DNA from: Caldithrix abyssi DSM 13497
Lineage (GTDB): Bacteria > Electryoneota > AABM5-125-24 > Hatepunaeales > Hatepunaeaceae
Assembly: GCA_945865405.1 (NCBI GenBank)
Contig: CAMBDS010000004.1
Coordinates: 142,709-206,708 of the forward strand
Direction: 5' to 3'
DNA length: 64,000 nucleotides
Positions 17,531-26,300 of the stretch are shown here, one piece after another (position 1 is the stretch's first letter; every line of letters starts with the position of its first letter). The notes below the pieces were generated by a model that saw nothing but the letters and a program-made list of their open reading frames with translations, made no database searches and was not told where the DNA came from. A program made the position numbers and the translations under genes.

Positions 17531-19390
17531 GTGAAAAGTCCATCGTTTATCTGGTGGCGCGATCAGCGTGGTCGATTCTTCTATTTTTTTCTTGCCATCC
17601 TCTTCATCCTCCTTGAATTGAAGATATTCATGATGCAGGTTGTTCAGCGTCCTGAATTTCTGAAACAGGCGGCAGCCAACCGGCTACGTGCTGACATCAT
17701 TGAGCCAGCTCGCGGCCGAATCTACGATACCAATGGCGAACTCCTCGTCGATAATAGACCTATCTACACTGTGTATGCCCTCCCATGGACTGTTAAGCGC
17801 AATCCCAGTGTCATATACCTCCTTACCACCATCCTTGACCTCGACTCAACCGTAATTGCAAAAAGGATAGGGCAGAGAGGCTGGCACACATTTCAACCAA
17901 TTCCAGTTCTGCGTGATGTTTCGATCTCTTCACTTGCTCGACTTGAAGCCAATAAAGTTGACCTGCCGGGGATCAGTTATCAACTCGAGTCGAAGCGATC
18001 CTACGCCTTGCCTCAAGCGGTTCATTTTCTTGGCTACATCGGTGAACCTCCGCCGGATCCAAAGAATCCGAAACCGCGATTTGGCCTGATAGGTAAAAGG
18101 GGTCTTGAGAAGACGTATGAAGAGTGGCTTGGGGGAGTTCCAGGCGTCAGATATCTTGAGGTCGATGCTAATGGTCGAATTCACGGCGAAGTTACCGATC
18201 CGATACCAACTCCATCCCAACCTGGTTGGGACCTGCATCTCAATATCGACGGGGATTTACAGCGCTATGCTTTTGAGCTTATGGACGGCCGCTCAGGGGC
18301 AGTAATTGCGTTGGATCCTCGAACCGGAGCTGTGCTGACTTTGTTAAGCCAACCCGATTATGATCCCGAACTATTTTCCGGTGTGATGCCTCACGAGGTC
18401 TGGCAATCTCTGCAAAATGACCCGGAACATCCATTGTTAAACCGCGCAATTCAAGGGATTTATCCGCCTGGATCCACCTTCAAAATGGCGATACTATCGG
18501 CGGGGCTCGAGGAGGGAGTTGTAGCAGAGGATTTCGGTTCAAGCTGTAATGGTGGTTTGCAAATCGGGAATCGCAGGTTTGGATGCTGGAAAAAGAGCGG
18601 TCATGGCAGAACGAATTGGGCAACAGGGTTACAACACTCGTGTGACGTCTTTTTCTACACTCTCGGTCTACGACTCGGGGCGGCAAAAATGGGGAAGATG
18701 ATGATCGAGTATGGCTTTGGTGTTCGTACCGGGATTGATCTGGATGGTGAGGTGCGGGGTATTGCGCCGACTGAGAAATACCTGAACAAGAGATACGGAG
18801 AAAAAAAATGGAGCAATGGGCAGGTAGCCAATATCTCAATTGGACAGGGTGAAGTGACAGTGACGCCAATCCAGCTCGCCGTTTATACAGGGGCTATTGC
18901 AAGCGGCTGGGTTTGCAAGCCACATCTTGCCAATGAGGTCCACAATCCGATCACCGGACAGATCATGACAAGGGATCCGGAGATGAGGCCGTTGCGCGCA
19001 AAACCGGAAACCCTGGCTAAGGTGCGCGAGGCGATGCGGATGGTTGTGAACGAGCCAGGCGGGACTGCCTATATGCAACGGCGGACTGACATCAATATCT
19101 GCGGCAAGACGGGAACTGCTCAAAACCCCCATGGAAAGGATCACGCAGTCTTCGTTGGATTTGCTCCTATGGAAGAACCTATTATCGCAGTTGCTTGTAT
19201 TGTCGAGCATGGAGAACACGGATCATCAGCTGCTGCGCCTGTAGCGTGTTCGCTGATGGAAAGGTACATTTACGATTTGTATCCCGGTCCTCGTCCTGTC
19301 AGGCCCGGCTGGACTCAGCCACCAGCTGCACCTGATTCTCTGAAGAAGATACTTCCAGCAACCCCGTCAACTGAGGTCGATGATGAGTGA
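17531..19390 (+). CDS. mrdA: Penicillin-binding protein 2 (elongasome transpeptidase)
   Basis: 619 residues. An N-terminal membrane anchor (about 15-36) is followed by a pedestal/dimerisation domain (RGRIYDTNGELLVDNRPIYTVY and, near residue 190, GKRGLEKTYEEWLGGVPG). The transpeptidase domain has the SxxK box at Ser315-Lys318 (GSTFK), HSCDVFF as SxN equivalent, and the KTG box at 526-528 (KTGTAQNPH). The SxN motif reads SCD, as in other PBP2 proteins. It crosslinks peptidoglycan during elongation together with RodA. Starts at GTG; the end overlaps rodA by 11 bases. Confidence 0.96.
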   Translation: MKSPSFIWWRDQRGRFFYFFLAILFILLELKIFMMQVVQRPEFLKQAAANRLRADIIEPARGRIYDTNGELLVDNRPIYTVYALPWTVKRNPSVIYLLTTILDLDSTVIAKRIGQRGWHTFQPIPVLRDVSISSLARLEANKVDLPGISYQLESKRSYALPQAVHFLGYIGEPPPDPKNPKPRFGLIGKRGLEKTYEEWLGGVPGVRYLEVDANGRIHGEVTDPIPTPSQPGWDLHLNIDGDLQRYAFELMDGRSGAVIALDPRTGAVLTLLSQPDYDPELFSGVMPHEVWQSLQNDPEHPLLNRAIQGIYPPGSTFKMAILSAGLEEGVVAEDFGSSCNGGLQIGNRRFGCWKKSGHGRTNWATGLQHSCDVFFYTLGLRLGAAKMGKMMIEYGFGVRTGIDLDGEVRGIAPTEKYLNKRYGEKKWSNGQVANISIGQGEVTVTPIQLAVYTGAIASGWVCKPHLANEVHNPITGQIMTRDPEMRPLRAKPETLAKVREAMRMVVNEPGGTAYMQRRTDINICGKTGTAQNPHGKDHAVFVGFAPMEEPIIAVACIVEHGEHGSSAAAPVACSLMERYIYDLYPGPRPVRPGWTQPPAAPDSLKKILPATPSTEVDDE

Positions 19391-20609
19391 GCGCGTAGCC
19401 GTAGCTGGCAAATGGCAATCGCTTGATCGACCACTATTCCTTACAACCATCGCCCTGGTCGGAATCGGACTTTTATTGATCTATAGTGCTGACAATGCAT
19501 TGTTTGACTCTGCTCATTTTGAAAAACAGTTGACTTTTGCTATCGCCGGATTCATTTTTATGATGATTGCGACGATCATTCCTACGAGATATTATTTTGC
19601 TCTTGCCTATATTGTATTTGGGATAGCGGTTGTAATGCTTCTCATGGTTCCGGTAGTGGGGGTAACTGCTCTCGGAGCCAAACGCTGGATTTCGATAGGT
19701 GGGTTCAACTTTCAGCCTTCCGAACCTGCAAAGCTATTTTTTCTGATTGCCGCCGCAAGATTTCTCTCCGGTGTGCGACCTGATCAGACCGAAAGACGCG
19801 CTTTGATTGGTGTGGTACTCATTGCCGCACTTCCTTTTATGCTTGTGTTATCTCAGCCAGACCTCGGCACGTCGTCGTTGTTTCCGGTAATTGGGGCTGT
19901 TCTTCTTGCTTGGTGGGGACTACCATTATGGTACTACCTGCTTGCCGCAATGCCCTTTGTCGCAATGTTTTTGGGGGTGTTTCCGTGGTTGGCGGTACCT
20001 CTCGAATTGATTGGATTCTGGTGGATGAAGCGAGCTGGAATGCGTTGGCTCGGCCTAAGCCTATTGTTGGCACTGGTTATTGCTTCGACATTCGTGGCAG
20101 CAACTGCCTGGAGTAAACTTGAACCTTATCAACAGAATAGGTTGACAACGTTTATTGATCCGGGCGCAGATCCACTCGGCGCAGGGTATCAGATCATCCA
20201 ATCCAAGGTTGCCATTGGTTCGGGAGGAGTGATCGGGTCGGGGTGGCTGCAAGGTACTCAAACCCAGCTTCGATTTCTACCGCAACAACATACTGACTTT
20301 ATATTCGCACTCGCGGGCGAAGAATTTGGACTTTGGGGTACAACTTCCGTACTTTTATTATTCTTCGTTTATGGTTGGCGAGGAGTAAAAATCGCCACAC
20401 GGGCGAGAAGTCAATTTGCCGGGTTAATGGCGATTGGTATCACGACGATAACTCTATATCACGCGGCAGTCAATATTGGTATGGCGATTGGTGTCATGCC
20501 AGTAACAGGCATCCCACTGCCCTTTATCAGCTACGGTGGCACATTTTTGATGACCTGCATGGTCAATACTGGAATTCTACTCTCTACCGGTATCTATCGG
20601 CGAGAATAA
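19380..20609 (+). CDS. rodA: Peptidoglycan glycosyltransferase RodA (SEDS family)
   Basis: 409 residues with about ten hydrophobic segments. SEDS signatures: ALGAKRWISIGGFNFQPSEPAKL, SQPDLGTSS, IGSGWLQGTQTQLRFLPQQHTDFIFALAGEEFG and the C-terminal MPVTGIPLPFISYGGT. RodA polymerises lipid II in partnership with PBP2, encoded immediately upstream. A second ATG lies one codon downstream, so the exact start may differ by one residue. Confidence 0.95.
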   Translation: MMSERVAVAGKWQSLDRPLFLTTIALVGIGLLLIYSADNALFDSAHFEKQLTFAIAGFIFMMIATIIPTRYYFALAYIVFGIAVVMLLMVPVVGVTALGAKRWISIGGFNFQPSEPAKLFFLIAAARFLSGVRPDQTERRALIGVVLIAALPFMLVLSQPDLGTSSLFPVIGAVLLAWWGLPLWYYLLAAMPFVAMFLGVFPWLAVPLELIGFWWMKRAGMRWLGLSLLLALVIASTFVAATAWSKLEPYQQNRLTTFIDPGADPLGAGYQIIQSKVAIGSGGVIGSGWLQGTQTQLRFLPQQHTDFIFALAGEEFGLWGTTSVLLLFFVYGWRGVKIATRARSQFAGLMAIGITTITLYHAAVNIGMAIGVMPVTGIPLPFISYGGTFLMTCMVNTGILLSTGIYRRE

Positions 20610-20624
20610 AGTCAGGACTCGATT

Positions 20625-21107
20625 ATGAGATTGTTAAATCGACATATCGCTGGAATAACGATAATTCTTACTCTTGGAGGATTCGTCGCTCCAAGACTTT
20701 CATTAGCCAGCTTTCAATCAGATTACGATGCAGCGCTCGCGACTTTTCGAGCTGCAAAGGTTCAATCTGATTACCAGCAAGCAGCTTCGATGTTTGTTGT
20801 TCTGGCGAATAAGAAGGAGGCCGGGAAACTTCAAGCGAATACGATCTTCTGGCTTGCCGAATGTTACTACGGAATGAAGGACTACAACCGAGCCTTAAAC
20901 AGTTTTGAACGGGTTCTCTTATTCCCAAAGTCGAACAAAGAGGAAGATTCGCGCTATAAAGTCGCGGTATGTTATGTTAAACTTGGTTGGCTCGACTCAG
21001 CAAGGTGGGAACTCACGAGATTTCTTCGGGACTTTCCTTCCAGCACCAAGGCTGACATGGTCAGGAAGGAATTGAACAAACTGCCGGCCGGTTCGGGCGT
21101 TAACTAG
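20625..21107 (+). CDS. Exported TPR protein (YbgF/CpoB-like repeat region)
   Basis: 160 residues with a signal peptide (HIAGITIILTLGGFVAPRLSLA, cleavage near residue 30) and tetratricopeptide helices: FQSDYDAALATF, NTIFWLAECYYGMKDYNRALNSFERVLLFP and SRYKVAVCYVKLGWLDSARWELTRFLRDFP, the typical pattern of outer-membrane lipoprotein/YbgF-type TPRs. It is likely a periplasmic scaffold. It follows rodA by 15 bases and precedes an M23 peptidase, so a role in envelope growth is a reasonable inference. The precise function is not recognised. Confidence 0.75.
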   Translation: MRLLNRHIAGITIILTLGGFVAPRLSLASFQSDYDAALATFRAAKVQSDYQQAASMFVVLANKKEAGKLQANTIFWLAECYYGMKDYNRALNSFERVLLFPKSNKEEDSRYKVAVCYVKLGWLDSARWELTRFLRDFPSSTKADMVRKELNKLPAGSGVN

Positions 21108-21143
21108 CAGGGTCTTCAGAACATCATTAGACTACTATCAGGC

Positions 21144-23096
21144 ATGATTTGGCTGTTTTTTGTAGCCAATACTGCGTTTTCCCAACAACTTCTTTGGCCA
21201 CTCCAATCCGAGCCTGGCTTGGCTGCAAGCTTTTGTGAATTCCGTCCCCGACATTTTCATGGTGGCGTTGACATTAAAACGTGGGGTGCAAGATCGAGAC
21301 CCTGCGTCGCTATTGATGACGGAACAGTAAATCGGGTGAAGGTTCAGGCGAACGGATATGGGAAGGCACTTTATCTTACTTTGAAAAACGGGAATATCGC
21401 CGTTTATGCTCATCTCGACAAGTTTGCATCGATTGTTGCCGAACGAGTTCGTGCTTATCAGGAGGCAACGGGAAACTTTGAAGTTGATCTTTTCTGGGAA
21501 GGTGACTCAGGGATAGCATTCAAGAAGGGTGATGTAGTCGCTCATAGTGGAGTGACGGGAACAGTTCATCCCCATCTTCACTTTGAGATCCGTGACGCGA
21601 GCCAGCGTCCGATGAATCCGTTGACCAATGGTCTTTATGTCGCTGACCACGTTGCCCCGATACCAGTTGGGATCGCATTGACGCCACTGGACGGTGCTTC
21701 CACCATCGAAGGCGACCTCCAGCCGCGAATTTATCCGCGGTTACTGAAGCAACCGAATGGCGTGTTCTCGCCGGGTGACCCAATTGGTGCTTCAGGAAGG
21801 ATTGGCATCTCGCTCGATGCATACGACCAGGCTGACGCGGCCGCCAATGAAATGGCAGCATACCAGATTGATCTTGACGTCTCTGGTGAGACTTATTGGA
21901 CAACTCAATTCGACCAATTCGACTTCGATCAGACTCGAATGATCGAGGTTGAGCGTGACTACCGACTCCAACGTCGAGGCAAAGGAAGTTATCACCGCCT
22001 ATATCGTGTTCCCGGTAACCGTTTGGCATGCCTGTCTGGTGACGGAATTATCGATGCCGGACTTGCAGATTCGTATCCAATCGACATTCAGATCACCATT
22101 TCGGACGTTGCAGGAAACAGCTCCAAAGTAGTCTTCCAAATAGTCAGCGATCAGGTTGAGGATACGAGCAGGGGGGTCTCGGGCGTTCCATTAATAGATG
22201 CTAATGGCTGGAGCCACAGATCCCGCGATGCTATCGACGTTGATTGGCTCGATGGGTTCATTCGCGTTGCAGCAAGTCCGGGAGTTGATTACTTTACGAT
22301 CTCTGGTCAGGAAGAAGTTCGCCTGGCTGCCAAAAGTCTCCCTGGGCGGGTTGTTGCCGGTTGGACGCCGACAAATATCTGGAACGGAATAGCAACAATT
22401 AAGGCATTTACAAGCCAGAACAAACTTGTCTCAAACCGCAATATCTCCGTTGCTTATGCCTCCGAAGATTTGAACATTAAGGTGATTTCCGAAGATAGTC
22501 TCTGCCAGGTAGAGATCCCGCAAGGCTCCCTTTATGAGGGCCTATGGCTTGAACTCGAGAAGTCTGATGGCGATGAGATTCCGGGGCAAATTTCGTCAGT
22601 TTACGCTGTAGAACCTCGCGATCAACCGCTTAAGCAAGCTGTGGTGGTGAAGATCAGGAAAACCGACGCAGCTCGTCGCGATCAACGCTGGGGAGTTTAC
22701 TACTTCAATCGAAAAATGGGGTGGACCTTCCTCGGACGGGAGTCGGAAGGGGATTTTCTTGTCGGTAAAGCGACAAGCTGGGAACGGTACGCCTTGGTGC
22801 TCGACTCTGAGGCTCCTTCGATACTGGTGGGACACCCGAAAACGGGTGCAACAAATCAAAGTTATCCTGAGTTTTCGGCAGTCATCAAGGATCAACTTTC
22901 TGGAATTTCACCAAGTGATGTCATCGTCAGATTAGACGGTCGGCGAATCCCTGCCGATTATGACCAGCCCAGAGCGAGAGTTTCCTACAAGCCATGGAAA
23001 CCGTTGGCGCGGGGAAAACATATCTATGAAATCGTAGTCACAGACCGGGCTGGCAATGCCACAAACAAATCGGTTTCCGTTAACATAACCGGGTAA
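21144..23096 (+). CDS. Exported M23 family metallopeptidase with Ig-like C-terminal region
   Basis: 650 residues with a short signal peptide. The LytM/M23 domain occupies about 25-160: HFHGGVDIKTWG (Zn ligands His and Asp), YAHLDKF and the HPHLHFEI motif (catalytic and ligand His). A helical insertion of about 40 residues lies between YAHLDKF and HPHLHFEI. The following 450 residues look like several beta-sandwich modules (for example around 180-300 and 490-650, the last with SAVIKDQLSGISPSDVIVRLDG and VTDRAGNATNKSV, an Ig-like/Big pattern). The family cuts peptidoglycan peptide bridges; downstream of the elongasome this suits a wall-remodelling hydrolase. Confidence 0.88.
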   Translation: MIWLFFVANTAFSQQLLWPLQSEPGLAASFCEFRPRHFHGGVDIKTWGARSRPCVAIDDGTVNRVKVQANGYGKALYLTLKNGNIAVYAHLDKFASIVAERVRAYQEATGNFEVDLFWEGDSGIAFKKGDVVAHSGVTGTVHPHLHFEIRDASQRPMNPLTNGLYVADHVAPIPVGIALTPLDGASTIEGDLQPRIYPRLLKQPNGVFSPGDPIGASGRIGISLDAYDQADAAANEMAAYQIDLDVSGETYWTTQFDQFDFDQTRMIEVERDYRLQRRGKGSYHRLYRVPGNRLACLSGDGIIDAGLADSYPIDIQITISDVAGNSSKVVFQIVSDQVEDTSRGVSGVPLIDANGWSHRSRDAIDVDWLDGFIRVAASPGVDYFTISGQEEVRLAAKSLPGRVVAGWTPTNIWNGIATIKAFTSQNKLVSNRNISVAYASEDLNIKVISEDSLCQVEIPQGSLYEGLWLELEKSDGDEIPGQISSVYAVEPRDQPLKQAVVVKIRKTDAARRDQRWGVYYFNRKMGWTFLGRESEGDFLVGKATSWERYALVLDSEAPSILVGHPKTGATNQSYPEFSAVIKDQLSGISPSDVIVRLDGRRIPADYDQPRARVSYKPWKPLARGKHIYEIVVTDRAGNATNKSVSVNITG

Positions 23097-23120
23097 ATAG
23101 TACCCTTTTGAGGAGAGATA

Positions 23121-23339
23121 ATGTATATCACCGATGAAGTCAACCTCATAATCCACGACATGAGTTACATCCGGCACGAGTGCAAGGTTAACAAGATACC
23201 ACCGGATAAAAAGAAAAAGATTTACGTTCTCGCGACCGTTAAGCGCATGGTAGATACGAGCCACATTCCGAAGTACAACGGTTGCCCGCATTGTCTATCT
23301 GAATACAATACGTTCGACTTTACCAAACTGTTCCGTTAA
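23121..23339 (+). CDS. Small conserved-looking protein of unknown function with CPHC motif
   Basis: 72 residues, with a good GAGGAGAG ribosome-binding site 6 bases before the ATG. No signal peptide. A His-x-Cys pair (RHECKVN) lies near residue 20, a Lys-rich turn (PPDKKKKIYVLATVKRM) in the middle, and a CxxC motif (GCPHCLSEY) near residue 55, so Cys/His metal binding is possible. I do not recognise the family. It is followed six bases later by the eIF2B-like gene, which suggests one transcript. Confidence 0.6.
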   Translation: MYITDEVNLIIHDMSYIRHECKVNKIPPDKKKKIYVLATVKRMVDTSHIPKYNGCPHCLSEYNTFDFTKLFR

Positions 23340-23344
23340 GTATT

Positions 23345-24259
23345 GTGATCGAACAACTTAACAGCATCATTGACAGTCTATCTCTCGACCATAAGCGCGG
23401 TGCTTCCGAAATTGTCCGCGATGCCGCCGAGTTGTTTGTCGAAATCTCGCTGCACGGAGTAGAAAACCCCGAGGGTGCAAAGCATCTTTTCGAGCGAGCT
23501 GTTCGTCGTCTTGCCAAAGGTCAGCCGACGATGGCGCCGGTCTTGAATTTACTTAACCGTTTATGTTTTGTTCATGAACGGTTTGGTGATGGGTGGCTGG
23601 ATTTCAATACCGCGATCCCGGAGGTTTACCGACTACCTGCTGAAAATATTGAGCGGATGCAAAAGCATTTGGCTGACTTGCCGGTTGCGAACAGGCTTAT
23701 TGCGTTTTCGAACAGTAGCACCGTTGCGCATATCATTATTGCAACTTTTCGGGAGTTCGGATGGCCTAAAGAGGTTTACTGCGGAGAAGGCAGACCGGTA
23801 ATGGAGGGGTTGGTTCTGGCAAGGAAGCTCACAGCAGCAGGCATGAATGTCACCCTTTTTACAGATGCTGCGCTGATGTCACGAGTTTCGGAAGCAGACG
23901 GGGTTTGGGTGGGAGGTGACAGTCTATCACGAGAGGGACTGGTTAATAAAGTTGGTAGCCGTGCTCTCGCAATCCTAGCGCAGTACCAAAAGAAACCTTT
24001 CATTTCGTTGATGTCCAGCGACAAGCTTCTCCCGACTGCACTTGCACCATATTTTTACTCTGTACCACAAAATCCTCGAGAAATTGGCGCTGATGAGGCG
24101 GAGATGCTGAACATCCACAATGAATACTACGAAACAATCCCAATCGAGTTTGTAACTGGAATTATGACCGAAAATGGGTTGTCTCCAGCAGAAGCTGTCG
24201 TCTCTTGCATCGAAAACGAACCGCTATCGCCCTTGTTTGCTCAGCTTGTTGTAAGGTAG
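23345..24259 (+). CDS. eIF2B-alpha/beta/delta-like protein (ribose-1,5-bisphosphate isomerase / MtnA fold)
   Basis: 304 residues. The N-terminal helical part contains KGQPTMAPVLNLLNRL, and the C-terminal Rossmann-like part has IAFSNSSTVAHII, VYCGEGRPVMEGLVLARKLTAAGMNVTLFTDAALMSRV, ADGVWVGGDSL.REGLVNKVGS and KPFISLMSSDKLLP. These are the landmarks of the family uniting eIF2B regulatory subunits, methylthioribose-1-phosphate isomerase and archaeal ribose-1,5-bisphosphate isomerase. The Cys-Asp catalytic pair of the sugar isomerases is not clearly in place (the position after GDSL carries S.REG), so an isomerase role is unproven. GTG start. The next gene begins directly after the stop. Confidence 0.8.
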   Translation: MIEQLNSIIDSLSLDHKRGASEIVRDAAELFVEISLHGVENPEGAKHLFERAVRRLAKGQPTMAPVLNLLNRLCFVHERFGDGWLDFNTAIPEVYRLPAENIERMQKHLADLPVANRLIAFSNSSTVAHIIIATFREFGWPKEVYCGEGRPVMEGLVLARKLTAAGMNVTLFTDAALMSRVSEADGVWVGGDSLSREGLVNKVGSRALAILAQYQKKPFISLMSSDKLLPTALAPYFYSVPQNPREIGADEAEMLNIHNEYYETIPIEFVTGIMTENGLSPAEAVVSCIENEPLSPLFAQLVVR

Positions 24260-25336
24260 GTGAAGGTTCTTTACATTGCACCCGAACACGTTTCCGGAGG
24301 TTTTAATCTCTTTGTTCGAGGTCACGCAAAGCTTGGAAACGAGGCTCGTTATGTGACTTTTTTCCGCAACCAGTATGGATTCAGCGAGGACATCTGCTTC
24401 GATCTGATAGGGATGCCAGTCAGCAAGTGGGTGAGGATGTTGAAAAGCTTGACCAAGTTTGGAGATCAATCCAATACAGTGCTGAGCGAGACGCTGCCAT
24501 TCAGACGACCCGACTCGGGAATTGAGCGGATACTGTTTCAAGTTAGGGACTTTCTGAATAAAGCGAGAATCGAAAAGACTATTGTCGATAATAGGTTGAA
24601 TGAGTTCGACATCTATCATTTCGAGCAGGGAGCAGACCCCTACCGTGATTCGCGCTGGGTCAAGAAACTCTCGCAGCAGGGGAAGAAGATAGTCTGCTTT
24701 TATCACGGGACGGACGTCAGGAATCGCGGAATCTTTGAAGATGTGCATCGGTTAAGCCAATTGAACCTGACGAGTGAAATAGACCTCCTGCCGAAAATTC
24801 CCGGCATGAAGTACCTTTATCTGCCAATCGACACGGAAATATTGAAGCCAAAGCCTCGCAAACCCGACGGAAGAATTCGCATTTCTCATGCTGCAAGAAA
24901 CCGGATGTACAAAGGCAGCGACAGGATCGAAGAGGTCGTTCTGCGACTAAAGGCAAAATATCCGATTGATTTGGTTATGATAGAGGATAGACCGCACGCT
25001 GAGGCGTTGGAACTGAAAGGCTCTTCGGATATTTTCATCGATCAGATCACCGATCTTGGTGGCTGGGGGTACGGCGCGAGCTCGGTCGAATCGCTTGCGA
25101 TGGGTATTCCAACCGTAACCAGAGTTAACCCAATGGTCGGCGAGTTCCTCGGCGAGCATCCGTTTGTCAATGCTGACGGTGATACTCTTGAGAAAAGCCT
25201 GATTACTTTGATCGAGGATGAAGCTCTTCGCCGCAAGGCGGGTGCATTCGGGCGCATATGGGTGATAGAAAGACATGGCCTTGATTCCGTGATGAGCATG
25301 CTCTACGGCTATTACCATGAAGCGGGACTGATGTGA
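24260..25336 (+). CDS. Glycosyltransferase, family 4-like
   Basis: 358 residues. N-terminal KVLYIAPEHVSGGFNLFVRGHAKLGNEARYV resembles the GT-B acceptor domain; CFYHGTDVRNRG and the C-terminal RISHAARNRMYKGSDRIEEVV, plus GGWGYGASSVESLAMGIPTVTRVN (the donor-site E..A.G.P.V motif) fit GT4 enzymes. Sugar donor and acceptor cannot be deduced. GTG start immediately after the eIF2B-like stop, with a GT2 gene 18 bases downstream: probably one small glycan-assembly unit. Confidence 0.8.
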   Translation: MKVLYIAPEHVSGGFNLFVRGHAKLGNEARYVTFFRNQYGFSEDICFDLIGMPVSKWVRMLKSLTKFGDQSNTVLSETLPFRRPDSGIERILFQVRDFLNKARIEKTIVDNRLNEFDIYHFEQGADPYRDSRWVKKLSQQGKKIVCFYHGTDVRNRGIFEDVHRLSQLNLTSEIDLLPKIPGMKYLYLPIDTEILKPKPRKPDGRIRISHAARNRMYKGSDRIEEVVLRLKAKYPIDLVMIEDRPHAEALELKGSSDIFIDQITDLGGWGYGASSVESLAMGIPTVTRVNPMVGEFLGEHPFVNADGDTLEKSLITLIEDEALRRKAGAFGRIWVIERHGLDSVMSMLYGYYHEAGLM

Positions 25337-25354
25337 AGGGATTGTCGAAGCGAA

Positions 25355-26266
25355 ATGTATTCTGAACAAGATGTTTCGATAGTGGTACCTGCTTACAATA
25401 TCAAGGAACGCCTTACCCGTCTGGTTGGTAGTCTTGAGAAGCAGGTGCAGGATCCCGGAAGTTTCGAGACAATTATTGTCGATGATGGTTCGTCGGATGG
25501 CACAAAAGAATACCTTCAAGCCTATCGCGGTCCACTCGACCTAAAATACGTCTTGCATCAAACCAATCGAGGCAGGAGCGCAGCTCGAAATTCCGGTATC
25601 AATGTGGCGACGAGAAACCTGATACTCTTTCTTGACGGTGATGTGATTGCTTCGCCTGATCTTGTCACAAGGCACGTGTCTTTTCATACCGATGGCAATC
25701 GGACTTTGGTTGGGGGAGTTCGGTACTCGAAAGAGTTTGGAGCAAACGGCTTCACACGATACCTGGAAACAAGGGGGGTGATGCGGGGTCAAAGCACAGG
25801 CAAGATTCTGCCTCGTTACTTTTTAAGCGGTCACTCGTCAGTTCCCCTAATCGCGGTTCAAAAAGTTGGTGGATTTGACGAAACGATAGAGTATGGTGAG
25901 GATATAGATTTCGGGATTCGACTCGCCCAAGCGGGGCTTGAAATTTACGGAAATCCTTCACTATCAGTAGTTCATCAGCATGTAAGAACTATCGAGGATG
26001 CTGCCAAAGTCACCGAAAGCTTTGGCTTTAAGGCTTTGCCAGTTCTCAGCAGGCGGTACCCTGCACTAAAAAACGATTTGAAGCTCGAAGTTTTTGAGAA
26101 ATCGGGGATAAAAGCGGGAGTACTTAGGTTCTTTTTTATGGAATCAATTTTCAAATTGATTTTGCGATTAGCTTCAATAAGCCCGGCAATCAGATTGCCT
26201 TCGGTGATTTATAGTTACATTTTGTATCGAAGCTACCTGGTCGGATTTGGCAAAAATCTCAAATAA
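25355..26266 (+). CDS. Glycosyltransferase family 2
   Basis: 303 residues. Typical GT-A fold: DVSIVVPAYNIKERLTRLVGSLE, TIIVDDGSSDGTKEYL, ARNSGINVATRNLILFLDGDVIASPDLV (DxD-type metal site), GGFDETIEYGEDIDFGIRLAQAG. The C-terminal segment is hydrophobic (about 255-295), suggesting membrane association. Transfers an unknown sugar from a nucleotide donor, presumably to a cell-surface glycan, with the neighbouring GT4 enzyme. Confidence 0.88.
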   Translation: MYSEQDVSIVVPAYNIKERLTRLVGSLEKQVQDPGSFETIIVDDGSSDGTKEYLQAYRGPLDLKYVLHQTNRGRSAARNSGINVATRNLILFLDGDVIASPDLVTRHVSFHTDGNRTLVGGVRYSKEFGANGFTRYLETRGVMRGQSTGKILPRYFLSGHSSVPLIAVQKVGGFDETIEYGEDIDFGIRLAQAGLEIYGNPSLSVVHQHVRTIEDAAKVTESFGFKALPVLSRRYPALKNDLKLEVFEKSGIKAGVLRFFFMESIFKLILRLASISPAIRLPSVIYSYILYRSYLVGFGKNLK

Positions 26267-26300
26267 ATTTGTGATTAATAATTCGGTAAGTAAAAATCAA

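Noticed and set aside
23091..23109. Hairpin GGGTA-AATAG-TACCC followed by TTTT at the end of the M23 gene
   Set aside because: The stem is five pairs, overlaps the stop codon, and the next gene follows closely; too weak to list.
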